Source of the DNA: Alistipes sp.
Lineage (GTDB): Bacteria > Bacteroidota > Bacteroidia > Bacteroidales > Rikenellaceae
Length of the DNA stretch: 64,000 nt
Assembly (NCBI GenBank): GCA_017547175.1
Contig: JAFYQI010000008.1
Span: 310,001 to 374,000 of the forward strand
Direction of reading: 5' to 3'
Notes under the pieces: model-generated
Told to the model about the DNA's origin: nothing
What the model saw: the letters and a program-made list of their open reading frames with translations, nothing else
Database searches by the model: none
Program-made: the position numbers and the translations under genes
Part shown: positions 51,486-61,000 of the stretch, piece by piece
Layout of the letters: each line of letters starts with the position of its first letter
How positions within the stretch are numbered: the stretch's first letter is position 1

Positions 51486-53975
51486 ATGAAAAAACTCTTA
51501 TGGTCGGTAGCAGCTGCTACCCTCCTGTTCGCCTCTTGTGCGACCGATGATGCTGAGGTGGTAACCATCCCTGCATCGGACGATTTCACAGCGACGATCA
51601 ATGCCGACAGCCGTACCGTATTGGATGGCACCGCTGTTCTTTGGGAAGCTGATGATGCTTTGACGATCTTCACGAAGACGGCTCACAACCGTAAGTACAC
51701 GGTGAAGAGCGGCGCCAACACGCGTTCGGCAACCTTCGGCTATGTGGGCTATACAGGCTCGGATGCCACGAAGATCGCGTCGAACTACGCCATCTATCCC
51801 TACGACGCTACGGCAACGATCAGCCGCGATGAAATAATCTCGACGACGACCGCCAGCGAGCAGCGCTACGATGCTACGAAGGTTGATTTGGCTCACTCGA
51901 TCATGGTAGCCAAGTCGGATGACAACACGCTCTCGTTCAAGAACGCAGGTGCGCTGTTGCGTTTCGCCGTTTCGAAGGAGGATCTGCCCGAGGCATACAC
52001 GCTGAAGACGATTACGCTTGTTTCGGCCAACAATGCGCTTGCCGGTGCTGCTACGATCGACCTCGCAGACGACCACAAGTTGGTAGTGGCCGAGGACGGT
52101 AGCAAGACGATCTCGCTCACGGAGATCAACGCCGAGATCACGACCGAGGCCAAGTTCTTCCACATCGCTCTGCCTGCACTGGACTTCGTAGCTGATGATC
52201 TGGCCGTCACCTTCACCTTTGAGGATGGCACGAAGACCTTTACGCTCCCCGCATTTGAGCTGACGCAAAACACCATCAAGACGATCAACTACCAGATCAA
52301 GGCCGACGACTTCAACGGTTCGACGGGTGAGGGTCTGAGCGTACAGGTTAGCACTCCCAAGGCTCTGCAGGAGGCTGTAGTTAATCCCGAAGTGAGTACG
52401 GTCGTTCTGGCAGCTGACATCGAGTTGACCGAGCCCCTTTCATTCGGTGCTCCCCTTACGCGTGCCGCAACGGCCAACGAGGGTCGCGAATTTACCCTCG
52501 ATCTGAATGGCTACACGATTAGCCAGACCAAGGCCCAGACGGCACACTATGCAATGATCGAGAACTATGGTAACTTGACGATCACCGATAACAAGGGCGA
52601 GGGTAAGATCTCGTACACGGATTCGGGTAATGGTGGCAATTACGTTTCCAATACGATCTCGAACTACGGTACGCTGACGATCCAGGGCGGTATGATTGAG
52701 AACATGAGCTCGGAGACGGTAGCTTACAACGGCTATCCCTACGCGATCGACAACAACTCGACCACGAGTACAGCAACGTTGACGGTAGCAGGTGGTACAA
52801 TCCACTGCGAGAACTACTGCGGTATCCGCCTCTTTGCCAACAGCACGACCAATACCACGAATGTCAACATTACGGCCGGTGAGGTTGTAGGTGGTATCGA
52901 GTTCCAGAAGCCGAACAGCTCCAAAATGCTCGGTAACCTCTCGATCTCAGGTGGTAAGGTATCGAACAAGGGCACGAAGAACACGATTTTCATCTTTGGT
53001 GCAGGTGGCGATGCTAGCGGCATGACGATTGCCGTTACCGGCGGTGAGTTTGCAGGCCAGTTCACGATGAGCGGCAGTTTCCCCATCGGCGACAACTTCA
53101 ACAGCAAATTTATCTCGGGTGGCGTATTTAAGTTCGATCCGTCGGCCTTTGTAGCCGAGAACTATCGCGCCAAGGAGGTTGGTGATGTTTGGCAGATTGT
53201 TAATGCCTACGAACTGACCGACGAAGCAGACCTTTTCTGGCTGGCCAAAGAAGTGAATGTCAATGGAAACGATTTCTCGGGCAAGACCTTCAAACTGATG
53301 AACGATGTTGCACTGACAAAGGAGTGGGAACCGATCGGATTAGGCTCTGACAACTATACAAAGACGCTCAAAGCAGATTTCGATGGTAACAAGAAGACGA
53401 TTTCGAATATGATCGTAAATGGCACAGATCATGTGGGTTTCTTTGGTGCTAAAGTCAAGGGTAATGTTACGGATCTTTACATCGACAAAGCATCGATTAG
53501 CGGCACCCATTATGCAGGAGGTATTGTGGGTTGGATGCACAATGTAGCAGAGGTAGGTCACAACGCAGTACTCAATGTACAGGGCTGTAAGGTGACCAAC
53601 TCGACCATCACGCTCGATACGGACAATGCACCGGACAACGGAGATAAGATCGGTGGTATCGCCGGTTTTGTTTACCTCGGCACCGTAAAGTCGTGTGAGG
53701 TGGCTAATACGACGATCAAGGGCTATCGCGACTGCGGAGGTATTGTAGGTTACACCTCGGATTATGCCGCTGGGAATTACTATGCAGTTGTAGAAAACAA
53801 TGTAGTAGGCGCTAACGTAAAGCTTATCGTGGATAATGATGTCAACTACAAGAACTACTCAAAGCAGAGCGATTACGACTTCGACCACATCATTGGTGAG
53901 GCCTGTGCGCTGACGCAGGTATCTGGTAACACCGGTACGGTTACGATTGACTGGGGGCAGATTTCAGCCGAGTAA
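51486..53975 (+). CDS. Fimbrillin-like lipoprotein fused to beta-helix and GLUG-type repeats
   Basis: 829 residues. Lipobox LLFASC (Cys18); residues 25-280 are a fimbrillin-like module paralogous to the upstream protein (DDFTATINADSRTVLDGTAV, HNRKYTVKSG, FFHIALPALDFVADDLAVTF). Residues about 285-600 look like a right-handed beta-helix (FTLDLNGYTIS, NLTITDNKGEGKISYTD, TLTIQGGMIENMSS, ATLTVAGGTIH). Residues about 620-820 carry GLUG-like repeats (AGGIVGWMHN, IGGIAGFVYLG, CGGIVGYTSD). It is probably a long surface adhesin. It ends at a terminator. Confidence 0.83.
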   Translation: MKKLLWSVAAATLLFASCATDDAEVVTIPASDDFTATINADSRTVLDGTAVLWEADDALTIFTKTAHNRKYTVKSGANTRSATFGYVGYTGSDATKIASNYAIYPYDATATISRDEIISTTTASEQRYDATKVDLAHSIMVAKSDDNTLSFKNAGALLRFAVSKEDLPEAYTLKTITLVSANNALAGAATIDLADDHKLVVAEDGSKTISLTEINAEITTEAKFFHIALPALDFVADDLAVTFTFEDGTKTFTLPAFELTQNTIKTINYQIKADDFNGSTGEGLSVQVSTPKALQEAVVNPEVSTVVLAADIELTEPLSFGAPLTRAATANEGREFTLDLNGYTISQTKAQTAHYAMIENYGNLTITDNKGEGKISYTDSGNGGNYVSNTISNYGTLTIQGGMIENMSSETVAYNGYPYAIDNNSTTSTATLTVAGGTIHCENYCGIRLFANSTTNTTNVNITAGEVVGGIEFQKPNSSKMLGNLSISGGKVSNKGTKNTIFIFGAGGDASGMTIAVTGGEFAGQFTMSGSFPIGDNFNSKFISGGVFKFDPSAFVAENYRAKEVGDVWQIVNAYELTDEADLFWLAKEVNVNGNDFSGKTFKLMNDVALTKEWEPIGLGSDNYTKTLKADFDGNKKTISNMIVNGTDHVGFFGAKVKGNVTDLYIDKASISGTHYAGGIVGWMHNVAEVGHNAVLNVQGCKVTNSTITLDTDNAPDNGDKIGGIAGFVYLGTVKSCEVANTTIKGYRDCGGIVGYTSDYAAGNYYAVVENNVVGANVKLIVDNDVNYKNYSKQSDYDFDHIIGEACALTQVSGNTGTVTIDWGQISAE

Positions 53976-53995
53976 TCACTCCCTACTCAATAACA

Positions 53996-54031
53996 GATCA
54001 CCGCTCCGCATGTCGGGGCGGTGATTTTTTT
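53996..54031 (+). terminator. Terminator of fimbrillin-like operon
   Basis: ATCACCGCTCCG, loop, CGGGGCGGTGAT, then T6. Confidence 0.9.
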
Positions 54032-54051
54032 ATAATATCAGCGGTGTGTGC

Positions 54052-54178
54052 GTGCAATACCTCTATATCTATCCTACCATTCAGTCTATCGGCTACCGTG
54101 CATTCTACGACTGCCGCAAATTCGAGGGATTACGACCGCACCAATAGATATGGCCGCAACTTCTACTATGAGCAGTAG
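54052..54178 (+). pseudogene. Fragment of a BspA-type leucine-rich-repeat protein
   Basis: One frame (54052-54147) reads PTIQSIGYRAFYDCRKFEG, the hallmark LRR_5/BspA repeat pattern (SIG..AF..C), and stops at TAG 54145. A +1 shift continues as RTNRYGRNFYYEQ to a stop at 54176-54178. There is no start, and an orphan terminator follows. I read it as the decayed 3' end of a BspA-like surface protein. Confidence 0.6.
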
Positions 54179-54200
54179 TTGTTCGATAACAAACCAAGAG

Positions 54201-54230
54201 AGAGCCTGACCCCGTGTCAGGCTCTTTTTT
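54201..54230 (+). terminator. Orphan terminator after LRR fragment
   Basis: AGAGCCTGAC, loop, GTCAGGCTCT, T5. No intact gene precedes it. Confidence 0.88.
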
Positions 54231-54330
54231 GTGGCGGTGGTGGCATTTATGTTGGGCCGAGTAGTGACAAGAGGAAGAGGCTTGATCATGCGAGGTTGCG
54301 TGCTTCGCTTGGTATTCGAGAATAAATTAC

Positions 54331-54338
54331 TAAATTTG
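54331..54338 (+). promoter_or_regulatory. -7 box of GH95 gene
   Basis: TAAATTTG, 16 bases before the GH95 ATG. Confidence 0.55.
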
Positions 54339-54354
54339 CATAAAACCAATTGAT

Positions 54355-56805
54355 ATGAAACGACTACTTCCCCTATTACTCATGGTGGTAAGCGCCTGCT
54401 CAACAGAGCCTGCCGTCGATCTGAAACTAAAATACGAACGAGAAGCCGAGCTATGGGTCGAGGCTCTGCCGATCGGAAACGGTCGTCTGGGCGCGATGGT
54501 CTATGGCGGTGTACAGCACGAGGAGCTGCAACTCAACGAGGAGACGGTTTGGGGAGGTTCTCCTCACAACAACGTCAACCCCTATAACGAAGCCGGTCTG
54601 GACTCGATTCGCCAACTACTCTTCGCGGGCGAGAATCTCAAAGCGCAGGAGCTGTGTGGTCGCTATATCAGTGCCAAGGGGATCAACGGCATGCCCTACC
54701 AGACGGTGGGTTCGTTGCACCTTGACTTCCCCTTCGAGGGCGAGGTAACGGACTACTACCGCGAACTAGACATCGACCGTGCGGTGACAACAACTCGCTT
54801 TACGGTAGATGGCGTCAGCTACAAGCGTGAGGCCTTCTCGTCGTTTGAAGACGATCTAATTATCCTTCGCCTGACAGCCTCGAAGAAAGGGGCTCTATCG
54901 TTCGACGCCCGCTACACAACGCCCTACACCGACTTTGTGGAACGAGCAGCCGAAGGCGATCTGCTTCGCCTGGATGGCAAGGCCGATGACCACGAAACGA
55001 TCGAGGGTAAAGTACGCTTTACGGCTCTGACAAAGATTGTCCCCGAGGGCGGTACGCTTACTGCTGTCGCGGACACATTGCTACGCATTGAGGGGGCTGA
55101 TCGTGTGACTCTTTATATCTCGATGGGCACGAATTTCGTCAATTACAAGGATGTTTCGGGAGATAGCTATACCGCAGCTCTGAGGCCCCTCGCAAAGCTC
55201 CCGAAACGCTACGACCGTGCCCGCGAGACCCATACGGCACGTTACCGCGAGCAGTTCCGTCGCGTGAAACTCGACTTGGGCACGAATGCCCAGGCCGCAA
55301 AGACAACCGATGTGCGCGTCGAAGAGTTTGCTACGAACTTCGACCCGCAGCTGGCTACGCTCTACTTCCAATTTGGCCGCTACCTGTTGATCTCCTCATC
55401 GCAACCCGGTGGTCAGGCAGCCAACCTGCAAGGCATCTGGAACTACCGTCGTCGTGCACCGTGGGATGGTAAATATACGGCCAATATCAACCTCGAGATG
55501 AACTATTGGCCGGCCGAGATTACCGCTTTGGAGGAGTGCCATGAGCCAATGATCCGTCTGGTGAAGGAGGTTGCCGAAGAGCAAGGTCGCGCCGCCGCGG
55601 CGATGTACAATGCACGTGGCTGGACCATGCACCACAACACCGATATTTGGCGCTCAACGGGTGCTGTCGATGGCCCGACCTACGGCATTTGGCCCACCTG
55701 CAACGCCTGGTTGTGCCAGGATTTGTGGGATAAGTACCAGATCTCGGGCGATCGCGACTTCCTCGCCGAGATCTACCCCTTGATGAAGAGTGCCGCCCAA
55801 TTCTATTTCGATTTCCTGGTGACCGACCCCACGACGGGCTACAAAGTGGTGGCCCCCTCGTTCTCTCCCGAGAATCGCCCCAATGTGGCGGGTAAGCGCA
55901 CCTTCTCGGTGGTGATGGGTACGACGATGGACAACCAGCTGGTGAGTGATCTGATGCACAACACCGCCTTTGCGGCGCGTGAGTTGGGCGAGGAGCAGCC
56001 CTTTATTGATTCGCTGGAGGCAGTTGCCGCCTCGCTTCCCCCGATGCAGGTGGGCTGTCACGGCCAGCTGCAGGAGTGGCTGGAGGATTGGGATAACCCA
56101 AGCGACCACCACCGCCATATCTCGCACTTGTGGGGTCTATTCCCGGGTCGTCAGATCACGCTCCATACGCCTCGCTTGATGGCTGCTGCACGTCAGACCC
56201 TCGAACATCGTGGCGATCCCTCGACGGGTTGGTCAATGGGCTGGAAGGTCTGCTGTTGGGCCCGTCTGCTGGATGGCAACCGTGCCTACAAGCTCATCAC
56301 CGATCAGATTAAACCCACGACAGCCGAGTCGGGTCAGGATGGTGGCACCTACCCCAATCTGTTCGATGCGCATCCGCCCTTCCAGATCGATGGAAACTTC
56401 GGTTGTGCGGCCGGTATTGCCGAAATGTTCGTGCAGAGCCACTCGGGTGCAGTGCATCTGTTGCCCGCCCTGCCCGATGTATGGCGCGAGGGCTCGATCG
56501 AGGGTATCCGCTGCCGTGGCGGTTTCGTAATCGAAAAGATGGCTTGGAAGGAGGGTAAGTTGTGCGAGGTGACGATCCGTTCGACCCTGGGTGGAATCTT
56601 GCGCCTGCGTACTGCAACGCCCATCACGGGCGAGACGTTGGCCGAGGCTACAGCTCCGACCGACAACCCGCTCTTGCAACTGCAGCCGATCCTTGAGCCG
56701 AAGATTTCGGCCGAGGCCCCTGCACCGACCGTCACCCTGCCGACCTATTATGAGTATGATGCGATGACGCGTGCCGGTAAGAGCTATACGTTCTGTGCTC
56801 AATAA
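54355..56805 (+). CDS. Alpha-L-fucosidase, glycoside hydrolase family 95
   Basis: 816 residues, lipoprotein signal (VVSAC at residue 15). GH95 order: N-terminal beta domain (ALPIGNGRLGAMVYGGVQHE, LNEETVWGGSPH), then an (alpha/alpha)6 barrel with NLQGIWN, NINLEMNYWPAE (catalytic Asn pair region), TMHHNTDIWRSTGAVDGP, APSFSPENRPNVAG (general-acid Glu region) and QIDGNFGCAAGIAEMFVQSH with the conserved Asp. It removes alpha-1,2-fucose from host glycans or milk oligosaccharides. Monocistronic; no Sus-like transport pair is adjacent. Confidence 0.95.
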   Translation: MKRLLPLLLMVVSACSTEPAVDLKLKYEREAELWVEALPIGNGRLGAMVYGGVQHEELQLNEETVWGGSPHNNVNPYNEAGLDSIRQLLFAGENLKAQELCGRYISAKGINGMPYQTVGSLHLDFPFEGEVTDYYRELDIDRAVTTTRFTVDGVSYKREAFSSFEDDLIILRLTASKKGALSFDARYTTPYTDFVERAAEGDLLRLDGKADDHETIEGKVRFTALTKIVPEGGTLTAVADTLLRIEGADRVTLYISMGTNFVNYKDVSGDSYTAALRPLAKLPKRYDRARETHTARYREQFRRVKLDLGTNAQAAKTTDVRVEEFATNFDPQLATLYFQFGRYLLISSSQPGGQAANLQGIWNYRRRAPWDGKYTANINLEMNYWPAEITALEECHEPMIRLVKEVAEEQGRAAAAMYNARGWTMHHNTDIWRSTGAVDGPTYGIWPTCNAWLCQDLWDKYQISGDRDFLAEIYPLMKSAAQFYFDFLVTDPTTGYKVVAPSFSPENRPNVAGKRTFSVVMGTTMDNQLVSDLMHNTAFAARELGEEQPFIDSLEAVAASLPPMQVGCHGQLQEWLEDWDNPSDHHRHISHLWGLFPGRQITLHTPRLMAAARQTLEHRGDPSTGWSMGWKVCCWARLLDGNRAYKLITDQIKPTTAESGQDGGTYPNLFDAHPPFQIDGNFGCAAGIAEMFVQSHSGAVHLLPALPDVWREGSIEGIRCRGGFVIEKMAWKEGKLCEVTIRSTLGGILRLRTATPITGETLAEATAPTDNPLLQLQPILEPKISAEAPAPTVTLPTYYEYDAMTRAGKSYTFCAQ

Positions 56806-56825
56806 CAACATCGCGAGAATGAACG

Positions 56826-56865
56826 AACAAGCGCCCGATGTAAGTTTTCACATCGGGCGCTTGTT
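56826..56865. terminator. Hairpin between GH95 and cls
   Basis: AACAAGCGCCCGATG paired with CATCGGGCGCTTGTT, 15 bp, without a clear T-run on the plus side. It serves convergent genes. Confidence 0.75.
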
Positions 56866-56886
56866 GATGCTTGGATCATCCCAACC

Positions 56887-58302
56887 CTACAACAAAGGGG
56901 AGAAGAGGCGCATGATCGACTCGGCAAATCGTCTGATGCGCGAGCGATTAAACCATTCCGAGTGTGTTAGGCGATGACACCGTTCCAAATCAGCCTCGTA
57001 GTGCTGCGACAGACGCTCTACCAACTCCCGATCATAGGCAAAAGCATTGATCTCAAAATTGTGTTCGAAACTGCGGAAATCCATATTCGCCGAACCAAAA
57101 AGAGCCAACGATTCATCCACGAGCAATAACTTCGAGTGCAGAAATCCGGCCATGTAGAAAAAGACCTTAACACCGGCTCGCATCATATCGTCGATATAGG
57201 AATGGATGGCCAGATCGACCCATCGCGAATCGGAACGCAACGGCAGCATCAACCGCACATCAACCCCGGCTAAAGCGGCCGTTTGCAAAGCGTTATTCAA
57301 CGCTTCGGAGGGGAGGAAATAGGGCGTTTCGATCCAAATGCGATGTCTGGCACGCATGACCGCCATGCAGGTCGCTTGCAACAACACACGCCACTTACCA
57401 AAAGGTCCACCTGAAAGGATCTGCAACGTATTCTCACCCAATGTCGGCAATTCGGGATAATAACACTTATCCTCTACCAAGCGGCGTGTCGTAGCATACC
57501 AATCTCCCAAAAATGCCGCCTGCAATCCGGCTACACCGCCACCCTCCAGACGAAAATGGGTATCACGCCAGGGCCCAAGCTCCGAGCCATAGAGGTAACG
57601 ATCGGCGATGTTCATACCCCCGATGTACCCCACTCTGCCATCGATAACAACCACTTTTCGGTGGTTGCGATAATTGACCTTGCTCGCAAAACGGGGAAAC
57701 TGCACATGAAGGAATGGCGAGACCTCACCACCCAGAGCCTGCAACCGATCGAAAAAGTTTTTACGCACACCTCGCGAACCCACGTCATCATAGAGCAAGC
57801 GCACCTCGACACCGGCGCGAGCTCGCTCCTCAAGAGCCTCTCGCAACATATTACCGGCACGATCATCCTCGATGATATAATACTGCACATGGATATGCTT
57901 CTTAGCTGCCCGAATATCGCGCAGAAGCGACTCCATCTTCTGCATTCCCGAGACGAACATCTCATATTGCGTACCATAGAGTGGAACAGCCGAACTATTA
58001 TAGGCCAACAGATGGTATAACGGGAGGAATCGCCCCGAAACTTGGGGTGGTTCCTCACTGCAATACTCTTCGAGGTAGTTATTCACCTGCTTACGAACAC
58101 GGCGCGAAATATAACGCCGTTTCGAAAGGTCCTGTCCGAAAAAGAAATAACAAAGAAGCCCCACTACCGGAGCCAATAGTAGCACGATCAGCCACGGCAA
58201 ACTCTTGAGCGGGTTGCGATTTTCGGAGATGATTACCACGACCACGCCGACGATCGAGAGGAAATAGATCGTCGCCAGAAGGTATAACAACCAATCGGGC
58301 AT
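56887..58302 (-). CDS. cls: Cardiolipin synthase
   Basis: 471 residues. Two N-terminal membrane helices (LLYLLATIYFLSIVGVVVVI; LPWLIVLLLAPVVGLLCYFFF) precede two phospholipase D domains with HKD motifs NHRKVVVIDGRVGYIGG and LHSKLLLVDESLALFGSAN. It joins two phosphatidyl groups (or PG and PE) into cardiolipin at the inner membrane. Full length with intact active site. It follows the DUF4837 gene by 15 bases, so the two are likely co-transcribed. Confidence 0.95.
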   Translation of the reverse strand: MPDWLLYLLATIYFLSIVGVVVVIISENRNPLKSLPWLIVLLLAPVVGLLCYFFFGQDLSKRRYISRRVRKQVNNYLEEYCSEEPPQVSGRFLPLYHLLAYNSSAVPLYGTQYEMFVSGMQKMESLLRDIRAAKKHIHVQYYIIEDDRAGNMLREALEERARAGVEVRLLYDDVGSRGVRKNFFDRLQALGGEVSPFLHVQFPRFASKVNYRNHRKVVVIDGRVGYIGGMNIADRYLYGSELGPWRDTHFRLEGGGVAGLQAAFLGDWYATTRRLVEDKCYYPELPTLGENTLQILSGGPFGKWRVLLQATCMAVMRARHRIWIETPYFLPSEALNNALQTAALAGVDVRLMLPLRSDSRWVDLAIHSYIDDMMRAGVKVFFYMAGFLHSKLLLVDESLALFGSANMDFRSFEHNFEINAFAYDRELVERLSQHYEADLERCHRLTHSEWFNRSRIRRFAESIMRLFSPLL

Positions 58303-58317
58303 TCGATAGCGGACAGA

Positions 58318-59337
58318 CTACTCGGCTACAGCAGGTGTAGTCGGAAATTGAATCGTGTAGAGCAGATGCTCCAAGCCATGGAGCAGATTACGCTTATGGG
58401 GAGGCAACTTCGGAGCATATACATAGCAGTCATAGGTGAAGAGGTACCCCGTAGCGGTATCAATGGTCGTATAGCTCACAAAAGGACCACCCATAAAATC
58501 GCCCTCTACGTCCCAGAAGCCTCGTAATTCGACCCACAAACGACCGTCGAGACGGAAGGTGCGCATCTCAGGGTCAAAGACGGGAGAGGTGATCATATAG
58601 GATCCATCCGAGGGACCGGGGATCCGCTTCACGAAGCGGTTACGAGCCTCTACCAACGCCTTGATAGTAAGCTCTTCGTCACTCTTATAGGGATATGCAT
58701 ATACCACAAAACCCTGACTGGCCTCGGGATACTCATAACGAGCCCACACAAAATCGTTGGCATGAGCAGCCAACATATACCCCTTCGGCACATGCATCGT
58801 AACACCAAAAGATTCCTTGATTGCCTGCTCGATACCTGGCATACCAAACTTTTTGGCATATGCAATCGCACGATCACGTTCAGCCATTTTCAGTACTTGA
58901 ACCATCTTATCGCCGTGTGCAGCCAGATAATCGACAAGCGAACGTTCGGTCGGGCCTTGCAACGTAAGGACAATCTGGGGTGATGCCGTCACATCATACG
59001 CTACACCGACAGCCGCCTCGCTGAGGGTCGGATCAACCAATACTTTCAGAATATTGCGATGTTCGGCCACGATATTCTTAAATCCGTCGGGGGTCGTTCG
59101 CAAGACATCAAATTCTGGCTCTTGCTGGGGCAAATAGGGAATCGGTGCAGCCATCAGTGCTCGCAGCGAATCGCCCACCTCACCCTGCCACAACGGCTGT
59201 GCAGCAGCAATTATCAACTCATAAGGACGCCCTTGCGAAGCCTTTCGATTGCTCTCGGAAAGCGTATGAAAAGCCTTGCAGCCCGAAAGGGTGACCAAGA
59301 GGGAAAACAGAAGTAAAATCGACCAAATTTTTCTCAT
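58318..59337 (-). CDS. DUF4837 family lipoprotein
   Basis: 339 residues. Signal peptide with lipobox LVTLSGC (Cys20). The body matches DUF4837, a Bacteroidetes lipoprotein family: YELIIAAAQPLWQGEVGDSLRA, FDVLRTTPDGF, FGVTMHVPKGYMLA, PGPSDGSYMITSPVF and ELRGFWDVEGDFMGGPFVSY. Function is unknown, and the protein is probably in the outer membrane inner leaflet or periplasm. It has a TATTTTTG -7 box upstream and is transcribed with cls. Confidence 0.85.
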   Translation of the reverse strand: MRKIWSILLLFSLLVTLSGCKAFHTLSESNRKASQGRPYELIIAAAQPLWQGEVGDSLRALMAAPIPYLPQQEPEFDVLRTTPDGFKNIVAEHRNILKVLVDPTLSEAAVGVAYDVTASPQIVLTLQGPTERSLVDYLAAHGDKMVQVLKMAERDRAIAYAKKFGMPGIEQAIKESFGVTMHVPKGYMLAAHANDFVWARYEYPEASQGFVVYAYPYKSDEELTIKALVEARNRFVKRIPGPSDGSYMITSPVFDPEMRTFRLDGRLWVELRGFWDVEGDFMGGPFVSYTTIDTATGYLFTYDCYVYAPKLPPHKRNLLHGLEHLLYTIQFPTTPAVAE

Positions 59338-59382
59338 GACGGATTTAAATTTTCATTCATGGTTACAGATTGCCATTCCGAA

Positions 59383-59390
59383 CAAAAATA
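59383..59390 (-). promoter_or_regulatory. -7 box of DUF4837-cls operon
   Basis: TATTTTTG on the minus strand, 45 bases before the start. Confidence 0.5.
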
Positions 59391-59487
59391 GCATTTTTTT
59401 TTCGATTCTGCAAATGACTCACGCACACTATCACAGCCCTGCAACCAGGAATCTTACAAAAAGATTGGATATTGGCCTTTTTTATGC

Positions 59488-59495
59488 TATATTTG
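59488..59495 (+). promoter_or_regulatory. -7 box of polysaccharide deacetylase gene
   Basis: TATATTTG, only 7 bases before ATG 59503, so the leader would be nearly absent. Confidence 0.6.
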
Positions 59496-59502
59496 TACCA
59501 TT

Positions 59503-60111
59503 ATGCGACTTAAGCCTCCCAAAATATTACGCCGATTGATGCCCGACCTGATTTGGGAGATCGAAGACAAAGAGGGGATCTTCCTCACCTTCGACGACGG
59601 GCCCACCCCCGGCGTCACCGAGTGGGTACTTTCGATGCTTGACAAGTACAATGCCAAAGCCACCTTCTTTGTGCTGGGCAAAAACGTTGAGATGTACCCC
59701 GATCTTTATCAGAAGATTCTCGACGCAGGCCATAAGGTGGGCAACCATACCTACTCGCACCAAAAAGGGTGGAAGATGAGCCTCGAGCGCTATACCGAGG
59801 ATATCGACTTTGCCAACGATTTGGTACATAGCGATCTTTTTCGACCGCCCTACGCACAAATCAAACCAACGCAAGCCCGTTTTCTTGCCCAACGCTACAA
59901 ATTGGTCATGTGGGATGTCGTGTCGCGCGACTACAACCGCCATCTTTCACCCAAGGGTTGTTTGCGCAATGTAATCAAATACCTCGACCCGGGTACCATC
60001 ATCGTGTTTCACGATAGCGAAAAGGCCTTCCGCAATATGCGTTATGCCTTGCCCCGCACCTTGGAGGCAATCCACGAAAAGGGGCTAAAGTGCAAAGCCA
60101 TTGAGTTGTAA
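59503..60111 (+). CDS. Polysaccharide deacetylase (NodB/CE4-like) family protein
   Basis: 202 residues without a signal peptide. NodB fold: GIFLTFDDGPTPGVTEWVL (catalytic and metal Asp), KVGNHTYSHQKGWKM (metal His pair), LFRPPYAQIKPTQARFL, KLVMWDVVSRDYN and PGTIIVFHDSEKA. It hydrolyses N-acetyl groups from glycans such as peptidoglycan or a surface polymer; the substrate is not clear. The SGNH lipoprotein gene starts 12 bases later, so the pair are probably co-expressed. Confidence 0.9.
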   Translation: MRLKPPKILRRLMPDLIWEIEDKEGIFLTFDDGPTPGVTEWVLSMLDKYNAKATFFVLGKNVEMYPDLYQKILDAGHKVGNHTYSHQKGWKMSLERYTEDIDFANDLVHSDLFRPPYAQIKPTQARFLAQRYKLVMWDVVSRDYNRHLSPKGCLRNVIKYLDPGTIIVFHDSEKAFRNMRYALPRTLEAIHEKGLKCKAIEL

Positions 60112-60123
60112 AATTCGCATCGT

Positions 60124-60921
60124 ATGAAATACCTACGCTATCTGTTGTTGCTGTACGTTGTGGGTGCGCTTGCCGCCTGCTCACCCGACGATGATCCTAC
60201 GGTGGAGCCGACGCCCGATACACCTACGCCCGAAACGCCCTTCATGCTACAAGGTAAGTCGATCGCCATTCTTGGCGACTCCTACTCGACGTACGGCGGG
60301 TGGATTCCCGATGGTTATCTCACCTGGTACGGCATCGACGGAGTGGACGGGAAAAACTCGTCGAAAAACGATGTTGGCTCGGTAGCAGATACCTGGTGGC
60401 ATCAACTGATGACCAAATACGACTGCACACTGTTGATCAACAGCAGTTACAGCGGATCCTCCATCTGCTATACCGGTTACAAAACCGACAGCAACCCGAC
60501 GGGCGACGAGCGTAAGACGGCCTTTATTACCCGCATGAAGAGCGACCTCGCGGCCTCACGCATTAAGCCCGAGGTGATTCTGATTCTGGGTGGCACGAAT
60601 GACCACTATGCCGGAGCTCCGAGTGGCGAGATTCGGTATGCCGATTGGACGGAGGAGCAGCTGAAGTGCTTCTTCCCGGCCTTTGCCTACATGCTCGATT
60701 ACCTGATCAAGGAGCATCCCACGGCCCGCATCATCAACATTCAGAACGACTGCTTCTCGACCGAGGAGCAACAGTCCATCGCAACCATCACGGCACACTA
60801 TCAGGTGCAGAACATTGTGCTGAAGAACATCAAGGGATCGGCCAATCTGCAAGGTGGCCACCCGACCAAAGCCACCATGGCTCGCATTGCCGAGCAGGTA
60901 GATCAGGCAATTCATGAATAA
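60124..60921 (+). CDS. SGNH/GDSL hydrolase lipoprotein
   Basis: 265 residues. Lipobox ALAAC (Cys19) followed by SPDDDP, an acidic surface-export-like signal, and a Thr/Pro linker. SGNH blocks: IAILGDSYSTYGGW (nucleophile Ser), SSYSGSSICYTGY (oxyanion Gly), ILILGGTNDHYAG (Asn) and LQGGHPTKATMARIAEQV (catalytic His). A probable esterase that removes acetyl or other acyl groups from carbohydrates. Its pairing with a CE4-like deacetylase suggests that both act on the same acylated glycan (inference). Confidence 0.9.
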   Translation: MKYLRYLLLLYVVGALAACSPDDDPTVEPTPDTPTPETPFMLQGKSIAILGDSYSTYGGWIPDGYLTWYGIDGVDGKNSSKNDVGSVADTWWHQLMTKYDCTLLINSSYSGSSICYTGYKTDSNPTGDERKTAFITRMKSDLAASRIKPEVILILGGTNDHYAGAPSGEIRYADWTEEQLKCFFPAFAYMLDYLIKEHPTARIINIQNDCFSTEEQQSIATITAHYQVQNIVLKNIKGSANLQGGHPTKATMARIAEQVDQAIHE

Positions 60922-60956
60922 ATTACAGATTTTTAGCGCAAAAAAGATTTTTTTAC

Positions 60957-60964
60957 TATCTTTG
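60957..60964 (+). promoter_or_regulatory. -7 box of efp
   Basis: TATCTTTG, 36 bases before the efp start. Confidence 0.6.
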
Positions 60965-61000
60965 CACCCGCGAAAATTACAAACATAAACACATAACACT

